Below, in pieces: positions 43,701 to 52,001 of a stretch of 64,000 nucleotides of DNA. The DNA is from Lagopus muta. Lineage: Eukaryota > Chordata > Aves > Galliformes > Phasianidae. Both the position numbers and the translations under genes were made by a program. Each line of letters opens with the position of its first letter. Position 1 is the first letter of the stretch. The notes below the pieces were generated by a model that saw nothing but the letters and a program-made list of their open reading frames with translations, was not told the DNA's origin and did no database searches. The DNA is taken from NCBI RefSeq assembly GCF_023343835.1, contig NC_064439.1, positions 40,913,508-40,977,507 on the forward strand, given 5' to 3'.

Positions 43701-45310
43701 AATGGTGGTAGTGTTGAAGATATTCCAGCACCGTATTTCCAAGCTCTTTTTTTGTGCTGCTCAGAAATGAGGGTTAATTTTTTTTAGTTCCACTTAGAAC
43801 TCCTTGTGCTTCAGTATCCATCAGCAGTGGGAGAGAAGTGCTTCCGAGCACTTACTCCCACCTTGGTCCATCCTGGCACAAACTTGTGTCCCTGGATAGA
43901 GTACCAGGTCCGCACAATCTGGTTAAACTCCAGTGTTTCACCAAGTGTACTTTACTCAGTTTATAAGTGCTGCATACCCTGTGCATACAGCTTTTTACTG
44001 TCACCTCACAAAGCTAATTGCTTGAGTTGTTTGAGAACACATTTGAATACAGAATGAGTCTTAGGGGTTACCTTAAGGCTATGGGGTTATGCTAGTGCAC
44101 ATAGCTGCTCTAGAGGCATGCTACATTAGTCACATTTATCAGTAACCACTACCAGATTAAAAATGTGACCTCAGACCGTGGTTTTGCAAGATATAAAGGA
44201 GTGAAAAAAAGCTTCTGAGGACTAGACTTTCACTTACATGCACATAGTACTTCTCAAAGCAAAAAGGAAAATAGAATGCTGTAAGCTGTCCTGTACAACA
44301 GAAACTTATAATGAATTTCTCCCAATCTGAAATGCTGTCTGATGCTCTCACTTAATAAAACTTTTGGCTCCAAGTCTGAATAAAATTACGCAGCCTGACA
44401 CGTTACTCTTAACAGTAATCAAGCCAATTATCTTGTTCTTGCCTGGAGCTGAAATCATCTGAGTAGGTAAACATCTGTTTACTAACTGCCAGCTCCTTGC
44501 TATTACCTTCACCCCATTTTACCTCACTGGTAATATTGAAAAAGAATTTACAAGTGCTGAAACACTCATAATATATGCAGCATTTCTGAACTTCTTGGCA
44601 CATTAGCCTTGAATCAATTCAGGCTAAATCACCTCACTACCACTGATTATTTAACTCTTTACTGTTGCACTGTTGAATTGTCTTTACTCTCAACCACAGG
44701 CACCTTACTTTAATGGCGTTTTTCATGAGTAGATGGGTTGTTCTTCCTTCCCCTTTAACGGATTGCAATAATCCATCATATAGACATGTGAGTTTTACAT
44801 TACCAGGGAGCAGTTGTTTCCATCCTCTGCTGTACATGGGCTGTAATGTGACTGTAGCTGCAGCTGATGTTGCAGAGCTGTGCTGTAAGTGTCCCACAGC
44901 AGGCACCCAACATGGCCTGCCTCAGCTAATATTTCCAATAGTAGTAACTTGCTTCATGGCATATTCCAATTACAGAGCACAATCTCTTCAGATGAATCTC
45001 TTGGCTGCCTTTTGCAGGCAAGAGAAAACTAGCTCTTCACAAAATGAGTAGGATCATCTTAAGAAATCTGAAGCCAAAATAGATAGAAGCACATCTCCTG
45101 AAAGCTCACACTTTGGCAGTGAAGCTGTTATTGGAGTAGTCAACTCTGAAAACAGAGTAAAACAGAAACGGCTGAAAAGCCTTAAATGAAGGGAGGGAAA
45201 ACCTCTGTGAAAAATACACAATCAATATTTTAACTATTTTGAAAGACTGTGGCTGAAGGAAGAGACAGGCAGGTGAGTACAGGGCATGTGGGATAAATTG
45301 AATGTATCAG
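40764..45310. other. Intergenic, no recognisable gene
   Basis: AT-rich sequence. A 15-bp direct duplication (ATAATATTAAAGACY) is at about 41381-41410. A more GC-rich patch at about 43360-43680 holds a full palindromic CRE (TGACGTCA, 43504-43511), but I cannot assign it to a promoter or LTR. No gene recognised. The last five bases (45306-45310, ATCAG) are the left target-site copy of the provirus. Confidence 0.5.
45306..45310. repeat. Left target-site duplication of provirus (ATCAG)
   Basis: ATCAG immediately before the 5' LTR matches ATCAG at 51261-51265 immediately after the 3' LTR. A 5-bp duplication is typical of class III ERV integration, and its exact match supports a recent, unrearranged insertion. 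Confidence 0.93.
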
Positions 45311-45625
45311 TGTATGGGAACTGCTGAGTCACGGCCTGAACCTCTGATTGATCACCTGAGGTGAGCCATGAGTCAGCCAGAGGAGCACAGGTGAAGGCAA
45401 TTCACCTGTGCTGCCAGAAGGGGTGGAGCCAGGCTCCACCCCTCCTGGACCTATTTAAGAGCTGGCTACCAGAGGGGAAGGATCTCTTCTGGAGATCCTC
45501 CTCTTTGATATCTTCTAGTGAGCTCAACCCAAGGGTAAGCTCTTCTACTTATTCTCTTTTGTGATCCCTGTTTGCTGTGCCTCACTCTTTTGAGTATATT
45601 GCAATTATAACATCTTGGTTATACA
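45311..45625 (+). repeat. 5' LTR (315 bp)
   Basis: Starts TGTATGGG and ends TTATACA. U3 features are AP-1-type TGAGTCA at 45325-45331 and 45369-45375, a palindrome CACCTGAGGTG at 45353-45363, and a 12-bp inverted repeat with a 5-nt loop (45384-45395 / 45401-45412) carrying CAGGTG/CACCTG E-boxes. A second 12-bp inverted repeat with a 1-nt spacer (45419-45430 / 45432-45443) follows. A TATTTAA box at 45452-45458 is the likely core promoter, putting the transcription start near 45480. A good splice-donor match AGG|GTAAGC lies at 45535. No AATAAA is seen in the LTR, so the polyadenylation signal is noncanonical or unidentified. Confidence 0.95.
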
Positions 45626-45627
45626 CT

Positions 45628-45645
45628 TGGCGAGCCAGGCAGGCT
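45628..45645 (+). promoter_or_regulatory. Primer-binding site, tRNA-Arg-like
   Basis: Two bases after the LTR end comes TGGCGAGCCAGGCAGG. I compared it with the complement of the 3' end of a vertebrate tRNA-Arg(ACG) recalled from general knowledge (TGGCGAGCCAGCCAGG..). The first 11 bases match, one differs, then four match. The position and the leading TGG fit a primer site. The tRNA identity is my inference. Confidence 0.7.
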
Positions 45646-45663
45646 GATTATACTGAAATTAAC

Positions 45664-47235
45664 ATGTCTTTCCTGTGGAACTTCTATAAATGGGTCAAGG
45701 GGGAGAACAATACTCCCCTAGAGAAAATGATTCCAGGGCAGATCCCAGGATTTGAGGGATCGCCCTATTACGAGTTAGCTGCCATCATTGAAAAATGGGG
45801 TCCCTTACGTGTTATGGGCAATCTCTCCCCATATCGCATGGCAGACTATTTTCAAGGACTTGGCAAGGACATTCTCATCACCAAAGAAAGACAATTGGCT
45901 GCCTCCATGGTGGCATGGCCACTATTAACCGCTTTAAATCATGCGGACTCAAGAAATAATACTTTAGAAACCGAAAATCAACTTTTGAAAGATCGCATTG
46001 AAAAGTTAGAGCACGAACTTGGCGTTTTAACGGGGAAGAAGCCAATTCTACATCTTCCTGTAAGCCAAATTCGTAATATTTCAATAAATGATGACCAGGC
46101 TCCTGAATCAACAGACTTCGTTGATCAGGACAACAAGAAATCCAAATCAGACCTTGAATGTCCAATTCAAACTGATCCGTTGGAGGTCCGTCCTGTGATA
46201 ACCCAAAAAACAAAAAAAGTACAGGACAGACCGGCAGGGGTGCCACCTGATCAATGGCCCCCTGCCCACACTCATTTACATGTGACAGCTCGGCCATACA
46301 CAGCAACAGAATTAATGGATTTAGTACAACGGTTTCGGCAGAAGCCCAGAGAAAGTGTGCCGGCTTGGTTATTGAGACTGTGGGATTCTGGGGCAGAAAG
46401 TGTCGTGGTGAATGGCCCAGAAATATCTAAGTTGGCCACCATGACTGTCCATCCTGCTCTTAGGCAAAGGTTATACGTGGGCAATCAATATCGTGATGAA
46501 AACCATTCCATATTAGAATGGTTAATGGCGGCCTGCCGTATGGTATGGCCGAATAAATCAGACATACCGTTACATACAGGTATGTGGTCCTCCATGGAGG
46601 ACCTTCAGAACTATATCCGTGAACTGGGTGTAAGAGAGGCCATCTATGAAGATACATTTGATGGCCCTGATATGGTTAAATTTTCAGCAGGGATGAGAGA
46701 TTTAATTCTACAACAAGCTCCCTCCCATCTGTACGGTACCTTAGTTTCAATATTAAATCCCCTTGTAGCATCAGAAGCCGTAGTCCAGCAGGTTGCCCAG
46801 TTAGTTGCCGATTTGGGAGAAACAGAACGCCTGCGGACTAGGCGCAATATTCGGTTTTTGGAGGAAGCAGAGGTCCTGCCGGTAAATAAAACCAGAATGC
46901 CGGCTACTCGAGCTCCTCGATCGGGACCCATAAGGGTATCCCGAAAACAAATGTTTAATGATTTAATTCGGGCTGGGGTCCAATTTGCTAAGATCGACCG
47001 CCAACCCAATCACGTCCTTCTCCAGCTCTGGAGACAACTAAAGGACAATCAAAAATTCCAGAGCTACCCTAAGAAATCAAGGGTAAGAGCTATAGAAAGG
47101 GTTCCAACAACAACATGGAACCTAGAAGATTTTATTGTTCCAAACAGGAAAAAGAAGCCACCTCAGGTGTCTCGGGCCACAATGCCTGAGCCATCAGAAG
47201 CAAAAGAACTGGCCCTAGCACAATTCATGCACTGA
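45664..47235 (+). CDS. gag: gag polyprotein of ERV-L-like provirus, intact
   Basis: 523-residue structural polyprotein expected to assemble intracellular particles. The start is the first ATG in the open frame after the LTR (45664). The frame stays open upstream into the LTR from 45577, but only with a GTG, so ATG is preferred. An aromatic N-terminus (MSFLWNFYKW) precedes a clear heptad-like coiled coil at about residues 101-122 (LETENQLLKDRIEKLEHEL), as in class III and spuma-type Gags. A capsid-like helical region with AWLLRLWDSGA lies in the middle (about 240-270). The C-terminus is basic (KKSRVRAI.., NRKKKPP). I see no CCHC zinc knuckle, so nucleic-acid binding probably relies on basic residues. 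The stop is TGA at 47233-47235. The pol frame (-1) overlaps the last 46 nt. No in-frame stops. Confidence 0.92.
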   Translation: MSFLWNFYKWVKGENNTPLEKMIPGQIPGFEGSPYYELAAIIEKWGPLRVMGNLSPYRMADYFQGLGKDILITKERQLAASMVAWPLLTALNHADSRNNTLETENQLLKDRIEKLEHELGVLTGKKPILHLPVSQIRNISINDDQAPESTDFVDQDNKKSKSDLECPIQTDPLEVRPVITQKTKKVQDRPAGVPPDQWPPAHTHLHVTARPYTATELMDLVQRFRQKPRESVPAWLLRLWDSGAESVVVNGPEISKLATMTVHPALRQRLYVGNQYRDENHSILEWLMAACRMVWPNKSDIPLHTGMWSSMEDLQNYIRELGVREAIYEDTFDGPDMVKFSAGMRDLILQQAPSHLYGTLVSILNPLVASEAVVQQVAQLVADLGETERLRTRRNIRFLEEAEVLPVNKTRMPATRAPRSGPIRVSRKQMFNDLIRAGVQFAKIDRQPNHVLLQLWRQLKDNQKFQSYPKKSRVRAIERVPTTTWNLEDFIVPNRKKKPPQVSRATMPEPSEAKELALAQFMH

Positions 47236-50200
47236 CAAGGGGTGTTAGTCCCCGTAGGGCCTCCAGACGGGACCGGAGGCCCTATGTAGAATTAACGATT
47301 TATTGGTCCCGAAAAAATATTCAGAGAGTGATGGCACTAGTAGATACTGGAGCAGAAACATCAATTATCTATGGAGATCCGGAAAAATTTCATGGTGACA
47401 GAGTGATGATTGGTGGTTTTGGGGGACAGACTATTCCTGTCACCCAAACATGGTTAAAATTGGGGGTTGGGCGTCTCCCACCCCGGGAGTACAAGGTGTC
47501 TATTGCCCCAGTCCAAGAATACATCCTGGGCATAGACATTCTATGGGGTCTGGCTCTCCAAACAACTGTGGGAGAGTTCAGACTTCGACAAAGATGTATC
47601 AGTATCCGGGCGGTGCAGGCAATATTAAGAGGCCATGCGAAACATGAGCCTGTTTGCCTGCCGAAGCCGCGCCGGATTACTAACGTTAGACAGTATAGAC
47701 TCCCGGGTGGGCAAGATGAAATATCGAGAACGGTGCAGGAATTAGAAAAAGTGGGCATTATAAGACCTGCACACAGCCCGTATAACTCCCCCATATGGCC
47801 GGTGCGAAAGTCGGATGGCACATGGAGGATGACAGTAGATTACAGAGAATTAAATAAGGTCACGCCGCCTATTCATGCGGCCGTACCCAATATTGCTTCC
47901 CTAATGGACACATTGAGTAGGGAGATAAAAACCTACCATTGTGTCCTAGATCTAGCAAATGCATTCTTCAGTATCCCAATTGCTGAGGAATCGCAAGATC
48001 AGTTTGCGTTTACGTGGGGAGGCAGGCAGTGGACCTTTCAGGTCCTGCCACAGGGGTACGTGCATTCACCAACGTATTGTCACAATTTAGTGGCGCGTGA
48101 CCTGGCTGACTGGAGAAAACCTGATGATGTTAACCTATATCATTATATTGATGATCTCCTGTTGACATCCGACTCACTGGAGGTAGTAGGACAGGCAGCT
48201 GATTCATTAACTGCCTATTTGCAACAAAGGGGATGGGCTATAAATCCCCAAAAGGTGCAAGGTCCAGGCCTGTCCGTAAAATTCCTGGGGGTGGTTTGGT
48301 CAGGAAAGACCAAAGTGCTACCCAGTGCTGTTATAGATAAGGTTCAGGCATTCCCAGTCCCTACAACATCAAAGCAGCTGCAAGAGTTTCTAGGTATATT
48401 GGGTTATTGGCGTTCCTTTATACCTCACCTAGCGCAGCTGCTAAGGCCACTATACAGACTCACAAAAAAGGGGCAGCTATGGGACTGGGGGAAAACCGAA
48501 CAGGATGCTTTCCAACAAGCAAAACTGGCAGTTAAACAAGCTCAGGCATTGGGTATATTCGATCCTACCCTCCCAGCCGAATTGGACGTTCATGTTACTC
48601 AAGACGGCTTCGGTTGGGGCCTGTGGCAGCGCCAGAGTTCTGTTCGGACCCCCATTGGTTTCTGGTCTCAGGTTTGGCACGGAGCAGAAGAAAGATACAG
48701 TATGATTGAAAAACAGTTATTGGCTGCCTATTCGGCATTACAGGCAGTAGAGCCAATAACTCAGACAGCTGCAGTTATAGTTAAGACCACTCTGCCAATT
48801 CAGGGGTGGGTGAAGGATCTGACCCACCTTCCTAAGACAGGGGTGGCCCAAGCACAAACAGTGGCACGATGGGTCGCCTATCTCAGCCAAAGGAGCAGTC
48901 TGTCTTCATCCCCCTTGAAAGAAGAACTTCAGAAGATCCTAGGCCCAGTTACGTATCACAGTGATGCACCAAAAGAAATACTGGTCGCTCCACCAGAGAA
49001 GAGTCCCGTTCAGGAGGGAAAATATCCTATCCCTGAAGATGCCTGGTACACAGATGGGTCCAGCAAGGGCAACCCGAGCAAGTGGAGAGCAATAGCATAC
49101 CATCCTTCCACCGAGACAATCTGGTTCGATGAGGGGGATGGTCAGAGCAGCCAATGGGCAGAACTGCGAGCCGTGTGGATGGTTATAACCAAGGAACCCG
49201 GTGATGGTATCCTGAACATCTGCACAGATAGTTGGGCTGTGTACCGGGGGCTCACTCTCTGGATTGCACAGTGGGCCACCCAGGAATGGACTATCCACGC
49301 CCGACCGATCTGGGGCAAAGACATGTGGTTAGATATATGGAATACGGTCAAACACAGGACTGTACGTGTCTACCATGTTTCTGGTCATCAGCCCCTACAG
49401 TCACCGGGAAACGATGAAGCCGACACATTGGCCCGAGTTCGATGGATTGAGAATTCACCATCTGAGAACATCGCCCGCTGGCTACATCAGAAGCTACGGC
49501 ATGCTGGACAAAAGACAATGTGGGCAGCTGCTAAAGCATGGGGACTGCCCATACAACTATCTGATATCGTCCAGGCATGCCAGGATTGCGACGCTTGCTC
49601 CAAGATGAGACCGAGATCGTTGCCCGAAACAACAGCCCATCTTGCTAGGGGACACAATCCTCTCCAGCGATGGCAGGTCGATTACATCGGGCCCCTTCCT
49701 CGTTCCGAAGGGGCAAGATATGCCCTGACCTGTGTCGACACTGCAAGTGGGCTACTGCAGGCCTATCCAGTACCGAAAGCAAACCAGGCATATACCATCA
49801 AGGCACTCACTAAACTGATGTCTGCCTACGGGACACCTCAAGTCATCGAGAGCGACCAAGGGACTCATTTTACTGGTGCAACGATACAGCGCTGGGCAGA
49901 AGAAAATAACATCGAATGGCGATTCCACCTGCCATATAATCCAACAGGGGCAGGCCTCATCGAACGTTATAATGGTATTCTTAAGGCTGCCCTGAAGACA
50001 GACTCCCAGTCCTTGCAGGGGTGGACAAAAAGACTGTATGAAACCCTGCGGGACCTGAATGAAAGACCTCGAGATGGCAGACCCAGTGCCCTGAGAATGT
50101 TGCAGACGACATGGGCCACCCCGCTTAGGATCCAAATTACGGGCACTGATCATCAGGTAAGACCCCAAATTGGTAATGAAAATAATCTTCTGCTCCCTGC

Positions 50201-50612
50201 CCCTGAAAACTTAGAGCCAGGTACCCATAAAATAAAATGGCCCTGGAAGGTGCAGGTAGGACCCAAGTGGTGTGGCCTACTTGCACCTTGGGGGAGACTA
50301 TTGGAGGTGGGAGGCTCAGTAGTCCCTCCAGTAATAGGTACATGGCCTACTGATATTATGGTCAACACTCCGATCTTTATTGCTAAAGGGACCCCCATCA
50401 TGTCCCTATGGCAGATCAGGACACCTCCTTTGGTGCCTGATATCGTTATGCAGCCGCAGATATCCGGCAAAAAGGTGTGGTACAGGCGGCCAGGACGTGC
50501 CCCAGTACAAGCGGAAGTGTTGACCCAAGACAGAAATACGGCCTGTATCTTGCCCTGGAGAGCAGACCTTCCCCTCCTGGTACCTGTAAAACATCTGTAT
50601 TACTCCCCGTGA
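47190..50612 (+). CDS. pol: pol polyprotein (protease, RT, RNase H, integrase), intact
   Basis: An open frame of 1140 codons, -1 relative to gag, opens at 47190 after a stop. The first ATG is 47331 and the protease active site LVDTGA is just after it (Asp at 47343). It is followed by GFGGQ and an ILGIDIL segment typical of retroviral aspartic proteases. The reverse transcriptase has LDLANAFFSIPI, LPQGY and the catalytic YIDD at 48144-48155. RNase H residues are visible in YTDGSS (Asp at 49053), AELRAV, CTDSWAV and GNDEAD. Integrase has an N-terminal zinc-binding H-x4-H (49485, 49500) and C-x2-C (49578-49598), then the D,D-35-E triad at 49680, 49854 and 49962 with exact spacing. About 170 residues follow the core, ending in a basic module (KKVWYRRPGR..). 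No stops or frameshifts. Expression from gag is unexplained, because no canonical slippery heptamer is seen. Sequence upstream of the ATG continues protease-like (PYVEL), so fusion to Gag is more likely than initiation at 47331. Confidence 0.92.
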   Translation, partial: AIRSKRTGPSTIHALTRGVSPRRASRRDRRPYVELTIYWSRKNIQRVMALVDTGAETSIIYGDPEKFHGDRVMIGGFGGQTIPVTQTWLKLGVGRLPPREYKVSIAPVQEYILGIDILWGLALQTTVGEFRLRQRCISIRAVQAILRGHAKHEPVCLPKPRRITNVRQYRLPGGQDEISRTVQELEKVGIIRPAHSPYNSPIWPVRKSDGTWRMTVDYRELNKVTPPIHAAVPNIASLMDTLSREIKTYHCVLDLANAFFSIPIAEESQDQFAFTWGGRQWTFQVLPQGYVHSPTYCHNLVARDLADWRKPDDVNLYHYIDDLLLTSDSLEVVGQAADSLTAYLQQRGWAINPQKVQGPGLSVKFLGVVWSGKTKVLPSAVIDKVQAFPVPTTSKQLQEFLGILGYWRSFIPHLAQLLRPLYRLTKKGQLWDWGKTEQDAFQQAKLAVKQAQALGIFDPTLPAELDVHVTQDGFGWGLWQRQSSVRTPIGFWSQVWHGAEERYSMIEKQLLAAYSALQAVEPITQTAAVIVKTTLPIQGWVKDLTHLPKTGVAQAQTVARWVAYLSQRSSLSSSPLKEELQKILGPVTYHSDAPKEILVAPPEKSPVQEGKYPIPEDAWYTDGSSKGNPSKWRAIAYHPSTETIWFDEGDGQSSQWAELRAVWMVITKEPGDGILNICTDSWAVYRGLTLWIAQWATQEWTIHARPIWGKDMWLDIWNTVKHRTVRVYHVSGHQPLQSPGNDEADTLARVRWIENSPSENIARWLHQKLRHAGQKTMWAAAKAWGLPIQLSDIVQACQDCDACSKMRPRSLPETTAHLARGHNPLQRWQVDYIGPLPRSEGARYALTCVDTASGLLQAYPVPKANQAYTIKALTKLMSAYGTPQVIESDQGTHFTGATIQRWAEENNIEWRFHLPYNPTGAGLIERYNGILKAALKTDSQSLQGWTKRLYETLRDLNERPRDGRPSALRMLQTTWATPLRIQITGTDHQVRPQIGNENNLLLPAPENLEPGTHKIKWPWKVQVGPKWCGLLAPWGRLLEVGGSVVPPVIGTWPTDIMVNTPIFIAKGTPIMSLWQIRTPPLVPDIVMQPQISGKKVWYRRPGRAPVQAEVLTQDRNTACILPWRADLPLLVPVKHLYYSP
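47239..47286 (+). promoter_or_regulatory. Hairpins at the gag-pol junction
   Basis: Just after the gag stop there is a small GGGG/CCCC stem (47239-47242 with 47250-47253). It is followed by a strong 12-pair stem, 47253-47264 with 47275-47286, including one G-U pair and a core of AGGGCCTCC/GGAGGCCCT with a 10-nt loop. The two stems compete for base 47253 only. Position at the frame change suggests a role in pol expression (frameshift, bypass or reinitiation). This is inference. Confidence 0.6.
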
Positions 50613-50932
50613 GTCTGTGAGCCTTCAGGACCACCGGAAGGAACAAAATGCCATCAAGCGTTCCAGTGTTGCTGTCAGATCACGTACAACACCCGGTGAT
50701 GGTCTACATGGGACTGATGGAACATAGAATGGACTTGCACCTCAGGACTTCATACCTCCAGGCACATCATCGAGCACTGGCCCATAGAAGAATATGGACA
50801 TCCACTAATCATCACTTGTCTTGAACTGTACCAACATACGTCGCGATAAAATTGTATAAGCGTCGCGATATACCGGATCTCTGTATTAGGGAAAGCTTAC
50901 CCTTTTGTTAACCTGATCATTGGTTCACGCCG
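50613..50932 (+). other. Noncoding tail between pol and the polypurine tract
   Basis: About 320 bp with no env-like frame. It contains CGTCGCGATA twice (50839-50848 and 50861-50870), 12 bp apart, each with the palindrome TCGCGA. The intact CpGs here fit a recent insertion. Function unknown; a packaging, export or 3'-processing element is possible. Confidence 0.7.
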
Positions 50933-50945
50933 TGAAGGGGTGGAG
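50933..50945 (+). promoter_or_regulatory. Polypurine tract
   Basis: The purine-rich run GAAGGGGTGGAG (interrupted by one T) directly abuts the 3' LTR, as required for plus-strand priming. Position is decisive. Confidence 0.8.
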
Positions 50946-51260
50946 TGTATGGGAACTGCTGAGTCACGGCCTGAACCTCTGATTGATCACCTGAGGTGAG
51001 CCATGAGTCAGCCAGAGGAGCACAGGTGAAGGCAATTCACCTGTGCTGCCAGAAGGGGTGGAGCCAGGCTCCACCCCTCCTGGACCTATTTAAGAGCTGG
51101 CTACCAGAGGGGAAGGATCTCTTCTGGAGATCCTCCTCTTTGATATCTTCTAGTGAGCTCAACCCAAGGGTAAGCTCTTCTACTTATTCTCTTTTGTGAT
51201 CCCTGTTTGCTGTGCCTCACTCTTTTGAGTATATTGCAATTATAACATCTTGGTTATACA
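50946..51260 (+). repeat. 3' LTR (315 bp), identical by eye to 5' LTR
   Basis: Base-by-base reading against 45311-45625 shows no difference and the same length (offset 5635). It carries the same TATTTAA (51087-51093), AP-1, palindromes and splice donor (51170). As the last complete promoter of the element in the plus direction, it faces the CpG island at 56 kb. Confidence 0.95.
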
Positions 51261-51265
51261 ATCAG
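51261..51265. repeat. Right target-site duplication of provirus (ATCAG)
   Basis: Pairs with 45306-45310. Confidence 0.93.
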
Positions 51266-52001
51266 GAAAAATACAGATGACAAAATACAGGCTTGAGAGA
51301 CAGCAGTTAAGCCCTATAGTGAGAAAAGGAATCATTTAGTCTTTCTGAACAGGATAGATTAAACCCCATTTTCTTAGATTCTCTTACTTACAGTGTATGT
51401 TCACTACAACGTAAATGGGTTTAAGGTTGAAGCTCTACACGCTTTGCTTTCCTTCATCAGTTCTGGGAGTTCAGCAGTAATGCCTCCTTTGAGGTTGGCT
51501 TGCCTGTGAGCTGGACGGTTCTCTCTGAACCAGGTAATCAACAAAGCCAGCATAGAAGAAGCACAGAACTAAGAATCAGCAATAGGAGAATCCCAAAAGC
51601 CTGATTTAATGCCAAGTTAAAATGCGGTGTGGCTGCACCCCCTCCCTGAATGTGGGACACCAGCAGGGACATGATTTAAGGATGGGAAGAGAGGATTAAA
51701 TCTTATGATGCTTTAAAAGTCAGTGAAAACTAATTTAAGAATGCCATAAACCAAAGTTCTTTAATTATCATAATTGCATGGTGTCAAGATAAGGCTGAGT
51801 TAAGGTAATTTGAAAATATAACTACCTTTCTTACATCTCAACATGCTCAGATTTATAAAATGAAATGAATATTTATTTCCTCTGAAAGAATGATACAGTT
51901 CATTTTTTTCATTGTTTTTACATTTGGTAAAGTTAATTTTTTTGTTGTTGTTGAAGATATGTATACATACTTCTCCCATGGCCTTTTGTTCCATGTAACT
52001 A
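51266..52001. other. Intergenic, no recognisable gene
   Basis: Sequence that was contiguous with 45305 before the provirus inserted. Nothing recognised. Confidence 0.5.

Larger units (their letters stand above)
45311..51260 (+). mobile_element. Complete env-less ERV-L-like (class III) provirus
   Basis: A 5950-bp provirus bounded by two 315-bp LTRs (TG...CA ends) that read as identical by eye. It is flanked by a 5-bp target duplication ATCAG (45306-45310 and 51261-51265). Order: LTR, primer-binding site, gag, pol (protease, RT, RNase H, integrase), short noncoding tail, polypurine tract, LTR. Both main frames are open. There are only 333 bp between the pol stop and the 3' LTR, so no env exists. 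The YIDD reverse-transcriptase motif, the Gag layout with an N-terminal coiled coil, and the absence of env fit the ERV-L/spuma-related class. The exact family name cannot be given without a repeat library. Identical LTRs imply a recent insertion. Confidence 0.93.

Noticed and set aside
45361-45564. 67-codon frame in the LTR, repeated at 50996-51199
   Set aside because: Duplicated only because the LTR is duplicated. It crosses the TATA box and the splice donor and shows no protein features.
45577-45663. Gag extended upstream to a start inside the LTR
   Set aside because: The upstream start is GTG, and the stretch covers the U5 end and primer site. The ATG at 45664 is the natural start.
50613-50945. 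A possible env gene after pol
   Set aside because: Only 333 bp, no long open frame, no signal peptide or membrane segment.
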